Origin: JAUYIV01 sp035464675
GTDB taxonomy: Bacteria > Actinomycetota > Acidimicrobiia > Spongiisociales > UBA11373
Direction of reading: 5' to 3'
DNA: 28,539 bases
NCBI GenBank assembly: GCA_035464675.1
Contig: DATHSA010000042.1
Coordinates: forward strand, 1-28,539
Numbering within the stretch: the first letter of the stretch is position 1; the number at the start of each line of letters is the position of its first letter. Below, one piece after another: positions 22,285 to 28,539 of the stretch. The translations under genes and the position numbers were made by a program. Under the pieces are notes generated by a model, which saw only the letters and a list, made by a program, of their open reading frames with translations, did not search any database and was not told the origin of the DNA.

Positions 22285-23001
22285 GTGCCACTTCGCAACG
22301 ACCAGGGCATAGTCCTGAGAGGGTTTCCCTTCGGGGAGGCCGACCGCGTCGTGGTCCTGCTGAGCCCGAATCGGGGCAAGGTGCGCGCCGTCGCCAAGGC
22401 GGTTCGGAAGACCAAGAGCCGGTTTGGAGGGCGTCTGGAGCCATTCACTCACGTCGACCTGGTGCTCTATGAGGGGCGCAACCTCGACACGATCACCCAG
22501 GTCTCGGTGATCGAGGCGTATCCCGCCCTACGAGGCGACCTCGACCGGGTGCTCGCCGCGGGGACCATGGTCGAGGTGATCGACGCGGTGACCCAGGAGG
22601 ACGAGAGCTCGATCCGGGCGTTCCTGTTGCTCCGCCAGGGGCTGGGAGCGCTCGAGGCGGGGCCCCTTCATCCCGATCTGGTGGTGGGGTTCCTCCTCAA
22701 GGCGGCCGAGGTGGTCGGTGTGGCCCCGGCCCTGGAGGAGTGCGCCGGGTGTGGCCGCATCGACGGGCTCACCAAATTCTCGTTCTCTGCGGGCGGCGCC
22801 CTGTGCGAACGCGACGCCGTCCCCGGCTCGGTGGCGCTTCGCTCCGGCCTCACGTCGTATCTGGCGCGTCTCGCCGAGGCCGACCTCGGGTCCCTGCCTC
22901 CCCACGACGAGTCCTTCTCGGGCGAGGCGATGGGGGTCACCAAGCGGTTCATCGAGTACCACATCGACCGGCGGCTCAAGAGCCTGGCCATCGATGCCTG
23001 A
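22285..23001 (+). CDS. recO: DNA repair protein RecO
   Basis: RecO works with RecR and RecF to load RecA onto SSB-coated single-stranded DNA. The 238-residue product starts with the typical OB-fold entry (NDQGIVLRGFPFGEADRVVVLLSPNRGKVRAVAKAVRK, read over residues 5-42), followed by the helical RecO_C region. The zinc-site remnant has C153, C156 and C174; the expected fourth ligand, C-x2-C after C174, is aspartate (D177). The frame is open far upstream, but GTG 22285 gives the standard N-terminus and has a -10 box 7 bases before it. The end overlaps uppS by 8 bases. Confidence 0.93.
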   Translation: MPLRNDQGIVLRGFPFGEADRVVVLLSPNRGKVRAVAKAVRKTKSRFGGRLEPFTHVDLVLYEGRNLDTITQVSVIEAYPALRGDLDRVLAAGTMVEVIDAVTQEDESSIRAFLLLRQGLGALEAGPLHPDLVVGFLLKAAEVVGVAPALEECAGCGRIDGLTKFSFSAGGALCERDAVPGSVALRSGLTSYLARLAEADLGSLPPHDESFSGEAMGVTKRFIEYHIDRRLKSLAIDA

Positions 23002-23704
23002 CCCGCGCCATGTGGCGATCGTCATGGACGGCAATGGCCGCTGGGCCGCGGCCCGGGGCCTTCCCAGGACGGCCGGGCATGCGGCGGGGGAGGAGGCGCT
23101 CTTCGACGTGGTGCACGGGGCGCTCGGGCTCGGTATCGAGTGGCTGACCGTGTTCACGTTTTCCACCGAGAACTGGTCGCGGCCCGACGAGGAGGTGGGG
23201 TTCCTCATGGGCTTCAAGGAAGACCTCCTGACCCGGCGGCGCGACGAACTCCACGAATTGGGGGTGCGGGTGCTCTTCCTGGGCGACCGTCATGACCCGA
23301 GGGTGAGCGACCGGCTGCGCACCAGGATTCGCGAAGCCGAGGAGTTGACCTCCGGCAACACGAACATGACGATGGTCTTCGCCTTCAACTACGGCGCCCG
23401 CCTGGAGATCGTCGACGCCGCCCGCCGGCTGGCCGCCGACGTGGCGTCGGGCGAGATCGCAGTGGACGATATCGACGAGCAGGCGCTGGCGTCGCGGTTC
23501 GAGATCCCCGAGATGCCCGATCCCGATCTGGTGATCCGAACCAGCGGTGAGCACCGGATCAGCAACTTCCTGCTGTGGCAGTCCGCCTACAGCGAGTTCA
23601 TCTTTCCGGACACCCTGTGGCCCGACTTCCGCACGCCCGACCTGGAAGAGGCGGTGGAGGAGTACCGGGGCCGGGAGCGGCGGTACGGGGGAGTGGGGAC
23701 CTAG
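22994..23704 (+). CDS. uppS: Isoprenyl (undecaprenyl/decaprenyl) diphosphate synthase, cis type
   Basis: A cis-prenyltransferase that condenses isopentenyl diphosphate onto an allylic primer to make the lipid carrier for wall synthesis. The 236-residue product has the catalytic motif IVMDGNGRWA with D12, GLPRTAGHAAG, the FSTENWSRP motif and the C-terminal RTSGEHRISNFLLWQSAYSE signature, here spanning about 183-202. Product chain length cannot be read from sequence. The ATG at 22994 lies inside the end of recO, implying coupling. recO-uppS is a common actinobacterial pair. Confidence 0.95.
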   Translation: MPDPRHVAIVMDGNGRWAAARGLPRTAGHAAGEEALFDVVHGALGLGIEWLTVFTFSTENWSRPDEEVGFLMGFKEDLLTRRRDELHELGVRVLFLGDRHDPRVSDRLRTRIREAEELTSGNTNMTMVFAFNYGARLEIVDAARRLAADVASGEIAVDDIDEQALASRFEIPEMPDPDLVIRTSGEHRISNFLLWQSAYSEFIFPDTLWPDFRTPDLEEAVEEYRGRERRYGGVGT

Positions 23705-23808
23705 ACCTCGCTGCGCTCTGCGGGACTTGGACCGGCAATGGCTGCGTCCACGCGTGTGGGAGCTCGTCCGTGCGGAGTGCGGATGGCGGAGGGCGGGAGG
23801 CCCGCACC

Positions 23809-23814
23809 TAACAT
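23809..23814 (+). promoter_or_regulatory. Candidate -10 box for leaderless glyQS
   Basis: TAACAT fits TANNNT and ends 8 bases before the ATG at 23823. The 118-base gap after uppS shows no other gene and no T-box-like structure that I can recognise. Confidence 0.5.
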
Positions 23815-23822
23815 CGCCCGGC

Positions 23823-25139
23823 ATGCCCGCTGCGTCACTCGACACCATCGCCAACCTCGCCAAGCGGCGCGGGTTCGTCTTCCCCGCCTCCGAGATCTAC
23901 GGCGGGCTGCGCTCCTCGTGGGACTACGGGCCACTCGGAGTGGAGTTGCTGCGCAACGTCCGCGAGGCGTGGTGGAAGTCGATGGTGACCGACCGTGACG
24001 ACATCGTCGGCCTCGACTCGTCGATCCTCCAGGCCCGTCAGGTGTGGGTTGCCTCCGGGCACGAGGAATCCTTCACGGATCCCCTGGTGGAGTGCCGCAA
24101 CTGCAACAACCGGTTCCGCCTCGACAAGCTCGAGGACCCCGACACCTGCCCCAACTGCGGGAAGCACGGCACCTTCACCGAGCCGCGGCCGTTCCATCTG
24201 ATGCTCAAGACCTTCCTGGGGCCGGTGGAGGAGGACGCTGCCGTCGTCTATCTCCGCCCCGAGACCGCTCAGGGGATCTTCATCAACTACGAGAACGTCC
24301 GGCGGAGCGCACGGATGCGCCTCCCCTTCGGGATCGCCCAGATCGGAAAGGCGTTCCGCAACGAGATCACGCCGGGCCAGTTCGTGTTCCGCACCCGCGA
24401 GTTCGAGCAGATGGAGATGGAGTTCTTCTGTCGGCCCGAGGAGGCCGAGCAGTGGTACCGCTACTGGCTCGATGCCCGCCTCCAGTGGTACGTCGACCTG
24501 GGGATGGAGCCGGATCACGTCCGGCTTCGCGCCCACGAGGCGGATGAGCTCTCCCACTACTCGAGCGGGACCAGCGACGTCGAGTACCTCTTCCCCTGGG
24601 GGTGGGACGAGCTGGAGGGGATCGCCAACCGCGCCGACTTCGACCTGCGGGCCCACACCGAGCACAGCGGGGTGGACCTCCGTTACTACGACCAGGAGGC
24701 CGACGAGCGGTTCTTCCCCCATGTGATCGAACCTGCCGCCGGCGTCACCCGCTCGGCGTTCGCCTTCCTCCTGGACGCCTACGACGAGGATGAGATCGGC
24801 GGAGAGAACCGCGTGGTGCTCCGTCTCCACCCCCGGCTTGCTCCCATCAAGGTGGCGGTCCTGCCGCTGTCCAAGAAGGACGATCTCGTGGCGGTCACCG
24901 ACGAGGTGGCGGCGCTGCTGCGGGGCCGCTGGGCGATCGAGGTCGATGTCACCCAGTCGATCGGCCGCCGCTACCGCCGCCAGGACGAGATCGGGACGCC
25001 GTACTGCGTCACGATCGACTTCGACACCCTCGAGGACCGGGCAGTGACGGTGCGGGATCGCGACACCACCGAGCAGGTGCGGCTTCCCATCGCGGAGCTG
25101 GTGGAGCACCTCGAGGGGCGGTTTGGCGGGGTCGTCTAG
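23823..25139 (+). CDS. glyQS: Glycyl-tRNA synthetase (single-chain alpha2 type)
   Basis: Class II aminoacyl-tRNA synthetase that charges tRNA-Gly. The 438-residue product has FVFPASEIYGGLRSSWDYGPLG (about 18-39), a zinc site C91-x2-C94 and C109-x2-C112, motif 2 with AQIGKAFRNEITPGQFVFRTREFEQMEME within about 175-203, and motif 3 with GVTRSAFAFLLDAY near 307-320. A C-terminal anticodon-binding domain (LAPIKVAVLPLSKKD onward) follows. It is the one-chain eukaryote/archaea-like form, as usual in Actinobacteria, not the GlyQ/GlyS heterotetramer. The frame is open upstream to 23547, inside uppS; ATG 23823 gives the family N-terminus and sits behind a TANNNT box. Confidence 0.96.
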   Translation: MPAASLDTIANLAKRRGFVFPASEIYGGLRSSWDYGPLGVELLRNVREAWWKSMVTDRDDIVGLDSSILQARQVWVASGHEESFTDPLVECRNCNNRFRLDKLEDPDTCPNCGKHGTFTEPRPFHLMLKTFLGPVEEDAAVVYLRPETAQGIFINYENVRRSARMRLPFGIAQIGKAFRNEITPGQFVFRTREFEQMEMEFFCRPEEAEQWYRYWLDARLQWYVDLGMEPDHVRLRAHEADELSHYSSGTSDVEYLFPWGWDELEGIANRADFDLRAHTEHSGVDLRYYDQEADERFFPHVIEPAAGVTRSAFAFLLDAYDEDEIGGENRVVLRLHPRLAPIKVAVLPLSKKDDLVAVTDEVAALLRGRWAIEVDVTQSIGRRYRRQDEIGTPYCVTIDFDTLEDRAVTVRDRDTTEQVRLPIAELVEHLEGRFGGVV

Positions 25140-25203
25140 GGCCGTCTTGTGGCGGCCGCCGAGATCGCGAATCCCGGCAGCGCCCGTCCCTCCCCGGACT
25201 ACG

Positions 25204-25209
25204 TACACT
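25204..25209 (+). promoter_or_regulatory. Candidate -10 box for leaderless dnaG
   Basis: TACACT fits TANNNT and ends 6 bases before the dnaG GTG. No ribosome-binding site lies between. A short hairpin (GGCCG 25140-25144 with CGGCC 25153-25157) directly after glyQS may weakly separate the transcripts. Confidence 0.5.
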
Positions 25210-25215
25210 CCCACG

Positions 25216-26970
25216 GTGGCCTACCGACGCGAAGACATCGAGCGGGTTCGGGACGCCACCGACCTCGTGGAGCTGGTCTCCGAGGTCACCAAGGTCAAGC
25301 GCACCGGCCGCTCGGTCATGGCGGTCTGCCCCTTCCACCAGGAGAAGACCGCCTCTCTCTCGATCGACCCCTCGCGTGGGCTGTACCACTGTTTCGGGTG
25401 CGGGAAGAGCGGTGACCTCTTCCGCTTCGTCCAGGAGACCCAGGCCCTCGACTTCACCGATGCCGTGGAGCTTCTCGCCCGGCGCGCGGGCATCACGATG
25501 CAACGGGATCCGGAGGCGGCCAAGCGACGCGACCGGCGCCAGGTACTGGTCGACGCCACAACCGCTGCGGTCGACTTCTACGGCACCCGGCTGAAGAAGG
25601 GTGCCGACGCCGGTGTCGCCCGGTCTTACCTGCGGGGCCGCGGGTACGACGCCGACGTGGTCGAGCAGTTCCGGATCGGGTTCAGCCCCCCGGGGGGCGA
25701 GGCGCTCGTCGCTCACTTGCGCACGGCAAAGGTTCCCGAGGACGTCATGGTGTCGGCCGGGCTTGCCCTGAGGAACCGGGCGGGCCGGGTCTACGACCGG
25801 TTCCGGGGCAGGGTCATGTTCCCCATCTACGACGTTCGTGGGGATGCCGTGGGCTTCGGGGCGCGACTTCTCGAGGGGGAGGGTCCCAAGTACCTGAATT
25901 CACCGGAGACCCCGATCTATCACAAGTCACGGCTCCTCTACGGGCTGAACTGGGCGAAGAGCGAGATCGTGCGCGGCGGGGAGGCCGTCGTCGTGGAGGG
26001 TTACACCGATGTGATCGCCCTTCACATGGCCGGTATGCCGATCGCCGTGGCAACGTGTGGAACCGCCCTCGGGGAGGAGCACCTCGATCTGCTCCGGCGC
26101 TTCACCGAGCGGGTCGTCTTGATGTTCGACGCCGACGAGGCCGGGACCGGAGCGAGCCTGCGCGGCTTCGAGCGATCGGTGCCGGGTGACCTGGACCTGC
26201 GCATCGCCGAGCTTCCCGAAGGGCGCGATCCTGCCGATGTGGTGTCCGCCGGGGAGATCCATGCCTTGCGCAAAGCCATCGAGACCTCCACGTCGCTGCT
26301 CCAGTACCGCATCGAGGCCGACCTGGCGCGCTACGACCTGACCGAGCCGGAGGCGAGGGGGCGAGCGGTCCGTTCAGTTGCCGAGGTCGTCGCGCGACAT
26401 CCCGACTCGGTGACCCGGCACGAGTACGCGGTGTTCGTGGCCCGCCGCACCGGGGTGGAACTCGACGTCGTCGTCGGCGCCGTGGAGTCTGCGGTCCCTC
26501 GCTCCGAGTCGCCGGCACCCCGCAGGCCCCCGACCGCCGACTTGTCGGGAGTCGAGAAGGCCGAGCGCGAGTTGCTCCGGCTGCTCCTGGCGAACGACCC
26601 AGGGGTCCGCGGGGCCGATGTCGAGGGGCTGTTCAGCCGGCCGGATCACCAGGCCGCGTACGATCTGATCGCGCCGACGATTGCCGCGATGGAGCCTGGC
26701 GAGCCGCCCGATCTCGGCTCCCTGCTGGGGGACGACGACTCCGACGCCGCGGTCATGTTGCGCGGCCTGGCGTTCCTCGATAGGCCACTGCCGGAGGCCA
26801 CCGAGTTGCTGAGAAAGGTTCAGGTCGGGGCCTTGGATCGCCGAATCCAAGAGATGCGCCGTCGCGTCGAGTCCCTGGACTCGGAGTCCGAACCAGAGGC
26901 ATATTCGACGGCGTTTCGGGAGTTGATAGCGTTGGAGAAGCAGCGCCGCGATCTCTGGAGCCACGAATGA
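25216..26970 (+). CDS. dnaG: DNA primase DnaG
   Basis: DnaG makes RNA primers for replication. The 584-residue product has the CHC2 zinc finger (C38, H41, C59, C62 in CPFH and HCFGC), the catalytic core with RFRGRVMFPIYD and the TOPRIM residues E261 (VEGYTD) and D305/D307 (FDADEAG). A less conserved C-terminal helicase-binding domain fills about 440-584. The frame extends upstream to 25123, but GTG 25216 gives MAYRREDIERVRDATDLVELV, the family start, and has a -10 box 6 bases before. The stop overlaps the rpoD start by 4 bases (ATGA), making a dnaG-rpoD pair. Confidence 0.96.
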   Translation: MAYRREDIERVRDATDLVELVSEVTKVKRTGRSVMAVCPFHQEKTASLSIDPSRGLYHCFGCGKSGDLFRFVQETQALDFTDAVELLARRAGITMQRDPEAAKRRDRRQVLVDATTAAVDFYGTRLKKGADAGVARSYLRGRGYDADVVEQFRIGFSPPGGEALVAHLRTAKVPEDVMVSAGLALRNRAGRVYDRFRGRVMFPIYDVRGDAVGFGARLLEGEGPKYLNSPETPIYHKSRLLYGLNWAKSEIVRGGEAVVVEGYTDVIALHMAGMPIAVATCGTALGEEHLDLLRRFTERVVLMFDADEAGTGASLRGFERSVPGDLDLRIAELPEGRDPADVVSAGEIHALRKAIETSTSLLQYRIEADLARYDLTEPEARGRAVRSVAEVVARHPDSVTRHEYAVFVARRTGVELDVVVGAVESAVPRSESPAPRRPPTADLSGVEKAERELLRLLLANDPGVRGADVEGLFSRPDHQAAYDLIAPTIAAMEPGEPPDLGSLLGDDDSDAAVMLRGLAFLDRPLPEATELLRKVQVGALDRRIQEMRRRVESLDSESEPEAYSTAFRELIALEKQRRDLWSHE

Positions 26971-28103
26971 CCACGCCCGCCGACCGCGTCCTCGAAGACC
27001 TGCTGGCGCGCGCCCGGCAGCGCGGTTTCCTGATGATGATGGAGGTCCAGCAGGAGCTGGAGGACGCCGAAGCCGCCCCGGACGCCTTCGACCGCACCCT
27101 CGAGGCGCTGCGCAAGGAGGGCGTGGAGATCCGAGAAGACACGCCCGAGGCAGTCTTCGATCTCGTCCCCGGAGACGACGAGATCGAGGTCAGCGACCCT
27201 GTCCGCATGTATCTCCAGGAGATCGGTCGGGTGCCCCTTCTCGACGCCCAGCAGGAGGTCGAGTTGTCCATGCAGATGGAAGCCGGGCTGCGGGCCAAGG
27301 AGAAGATCGCTGCGATCACCGAACCGCTCCCGATTGCCGATCGGGCCATCCTCGACCGCTCCGCCCGTCTGGGTGATCGTGCCCAGCAGCGGCTCGTCGA
27401 GGCGAACCTGAGGCTGGTGGTCTCGATAGCCAAGAAGTACGTGGGGCGCGGGATGCCGCTCCTCGACCTGATCCAGGAGGGCAATCTCGGATTGATGCGA
27501 GCCGTCGAGAAGTTCGACTACCGCAAAGGCTTCAAGTTCTCCACGTATGCCTCGTGGTGGATCCGCCAGTCGGTCACCCGGGCGCTTGCCGACCAGGGTC
27601 GCACCATTCGGGTTCCGGTCCACATGGTGGAGACCATCAACAAGCTCGCCGCCGTCCAGCGCAATCTCAGCCAGGAGTTGGGGCGGGAGCCGACGATCGA
27701 GGAGATCGCGACCGATCTCGAGCTGGAGCCGGAGAAGGTCAACGAGTTGCGACGGATCGCTCAGGATCCCCTGTCACTCGAGTCGCCGCTGGGGGAGGAG
27801 GACGACTCGACGCTTGGAGACTTCGTCCCGGATCTCGACGCAGAGGCGCCCGTGACCGCGGCGTCGTTCCGGCTGCTTCAGGACTACCTGCGCATCGTCC
27901 TCGAAGAGCTGACCGAGCGCGAGCGCCAGGTGCTGCTCATGCGGTTCGGACTGGCCGACGGCAACATCCACACGCTGGAGGAGGTCGGCAAGCACTTCAA
28001 GGTGACCAGGGAGAGGGTACGTCAGCTGGAGACGAAAGCTCTCGCCAAGCTCCGACAGCCGTCCCGCGCGGGCCGCCTCAAGGACTACCTGGGCGACGGC
28101 TAG
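26967..28103 (+). CDS. rpoD: RNA polymerase primary sigma factor (RpoD/SigA)
   Basis: A group 1-like sigma-70 factor directing housekeeping transcription. The 378-residue product has a compact region 1.1-like start (1-60), region 1.2 DPVRMYLQEIG (77-87), region 2 with LRLVVSIAKKYVGRGMPLLD (149-168) and the -10 recognition segment FKFSTYASWWIRQSVTRAL (189-207), region 3 around 210-275 and region 4.2 with the HTH EVGKHFKVTRERVRQLETKA (about 340-360). It lacks the long N-terminal extension of mycobacterial or Streptomyces principal sigmas. The ATG start overlaps the dnaG stop. Its own stop interlocks with that of the convergent ferredoxin gene. Group 1 rather than group 2 is likely because of region 1.1 and dnaG linkage, but not proven. 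Confidence 0.93.
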   Translation: MTTPADRVLEDLLARARQRGFLMMMEVQQELEDAEAAPDAFDRTLEALRKEGVEIREDTPEAVFDLVPGDDEIEVSDPVRMYLQEIGRVPLLDAQQEVELSMQMEAGLRAKEKIAAITEPLPIADRAILDRSARLGDRAQQRLVEANLRLVVSIAKKYVGRGMPLLDLIQEGNLGLMRAVEKFDYRKGFKFSTYASWWIRQSVTRALADQGRTIRVPVHMVETINKLAAVQRNLSQELGREPTIEEIATDLELEPEKVNELRRIAQDPLSLESPLGEEDDSTLGDFVPDLDAEAPVTAASFRLLQDYLRIVLEELTERERQVLLMRFGLADGNIHTLEEVGKHFKVTRERVRQLETKALAKLRQPSRAGRLKDYLGDG

Positions 28104-28423
28104 ACGCCTCGTGCCTTGATCGACTCCGCGTCGTAGGGCTCGATCATGATGCACTCGCCGGGGCACTCCTCGGCTGCCTCGATGACGATGTCCGTCTGCG
28201 AGTCGGGTACCCGGGCCACGCCGCGGGAGCCCTCCGGTCCGTGCCCTTCGCCTTCCTGGGCGTCGAACACGATTGTCTTCCCGAAGTGCTCGGCCTCTTC
28301 CTTCACGACCCACAGGCCGTCGTCGCGGCCGACGAATACGTCGGGCGCGATCTCTTCACAGATTCCGTCACCGGTGCAGAGGTCCTGGTCGATCCACACC
28401 ATCAGCTGGGTGGCTTCGGTCAA
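28100..28423 (-). CDS. Small ferredoxin (single 3Fe-4S or 4Fe-4S cluster)
   Basis: A 107-residue low-potential electron carrier. C16-x5-C22 in CTGDGIC, with D19 at the place of the usual second Cys, and C87 in EECPGEC give the three ligands of a 3Fe-4S (or Asp-ligated 4Fe-4S) ferredoxin as found beside actinobacterial P450s. An extra C91 and a segment of about 30 residues between the half-sites (around 45-76) are unusual. The start is TTG at 28423, supported by AAGGAGG (28438-28432) with an 8-base gap; ATG at 28402 lacks any ribosome-binding site. No P450 or oxidoreductase gene is visible in the window. Confidence 0.88.
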   Translation of the reverse strand: MTEATQLMVWIDQDLCTGDGICEEIAPDVFVGRDDGLWVVKEEAEHFGKTIVFDAQEGEGHGPEGSRGVARVPDSQTDIVIEAAEECPGECIMIEPYDAESIKARGV

Positions 28424-28438
28424 CGGACTCGCCTCCTT
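28421..28438 (-). promoter_or_regulatory. Strong Shine-Dalgarno deciding a TTG start for the ferredoxin
   Basis: AAGGAGG at 28438-28432, then 8 bases, then TTG at 28423-28421. It is the best ribosome-binding site in the window and the main reason to choose TTG over the internal ATG at 28402. Confidence 0.75.
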
Positions 28439-28539
28439 GTCTTGCGTCCAAACGTGTTCACTGCGAGCGCCCCGTGTCGTGCGAGCACGGGCCGGGCACG
28501 CAGTATCTCCTCAGGGTCGCCGGAGTGGACGCCGACTGC

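Noticed and set aside
23705..23822. Possible T-box or other tRNA-sensing leader before glyQS
   Set aside because: No T-box consensus or specifier-like stem is recognisable, and a TANNNT box 8 bases before the ATG points to a leaderless transcript.
28472..28492. CCCGTG/CACGGG inverted repeat upstream of the ferredoxin
   Set aside because: A 6-bp stem with a 9-base loop and no T-tract in either direction; such dyads occur by chance in GC-rich DNA.
28420..28539. Minus-strand open frame entering from the window end, with TGA overlapping the ferredoxin TTG (readable as about 39 codons ending in KTRRRVR)
   Set aside because: The overlap is suggestive of an operon partner, but third-position GC looks lower than in neighbouring genes, no family is recognisable and the start lies outside the window. 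Not enough support to call it.

Overview
The window is a GC-rich bacterial chromosome segment, almost entirely coding, with many GTG starts. Gene content and order (greA, rpsT, lepA, hemW, hrcA-dnaJ, a BldD-type regulator, phoH, a membrane HD protein, ybeY, corC, era, then recO, uppS, glyQS, dnaG, rpoD) point to Actinomycetota. The PgpH-like HD protein, threonine-rich linkers in exported proteins and the dnaG-rpoD pair suggest a deep-branching lineage such as Acidimicrobiia; that class-level guess is inference. Every stretch without a gene is shorter than 300 bases. No tRNA, rRNA, CRISPR array, insertion sequence or prophage gene was seen.

Layout. 1-527 (minus): the start of greA and all of rpsT, divergent from lepA. 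618-5708 (plus): lepA-hemW, then an hrcA-dnaJ operon behind a CIRCE operator. 5709-6533: a BldD homologue that keeps the c-di-GMP-binding signature, flanked by arrays of 7-bp repeats and preceded by an elaborate promoter region. 6534-13271 (plus): a tightly coupled run of phoH, 7TM-HD phosphodiesterase, ybeY, corC, era, a small lipoprotein and a thioesterase, every junction being a 4-base start/stop overlap. 13300-22112: an accessory, mostly exported block holding a beta-propeller lipoprotein, an ArsR-SRPBCC fusion, a 932-residue lipoprotein coupled to a smaller Ig/Fn3-like secreted protein, pterin carbinolamine dehydratase, a cupredoxin lipoprotein and a VIT-VWA surface protein. 22285-28103 (plus): recO-uppS, glyQS and dnaG-rpoD. 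28100-28423 (minus): a ferredoxin.

How it fits together. The conserved parts serve translation and RNA quality control (LepA, S20, YbeY, Era, GlyQS, PhoH), heat-shock control (HrcA, DnaJ), replication and transcription (DnaG, sigma factor) and lipid-linked wall precursor synthesis (UppS). Two cyclic-dinucleotide proteins sit close together: the BldD homologue (predicted c-di-GMP effector) and the HD protein (predicted c-di-AMP hydrolase). Several genes (hrcA, recO, glyQS, dnaG, the propeller lipoprotein, the ArsR fusion) have a TANNNT -10 box ending 6-8 bases before the start codon, suggesting frequent leaderless transcription. The least explained parts are the secreted pair at 15385-18941, the heptamer arrays and the control region upstream of the BldD gene.
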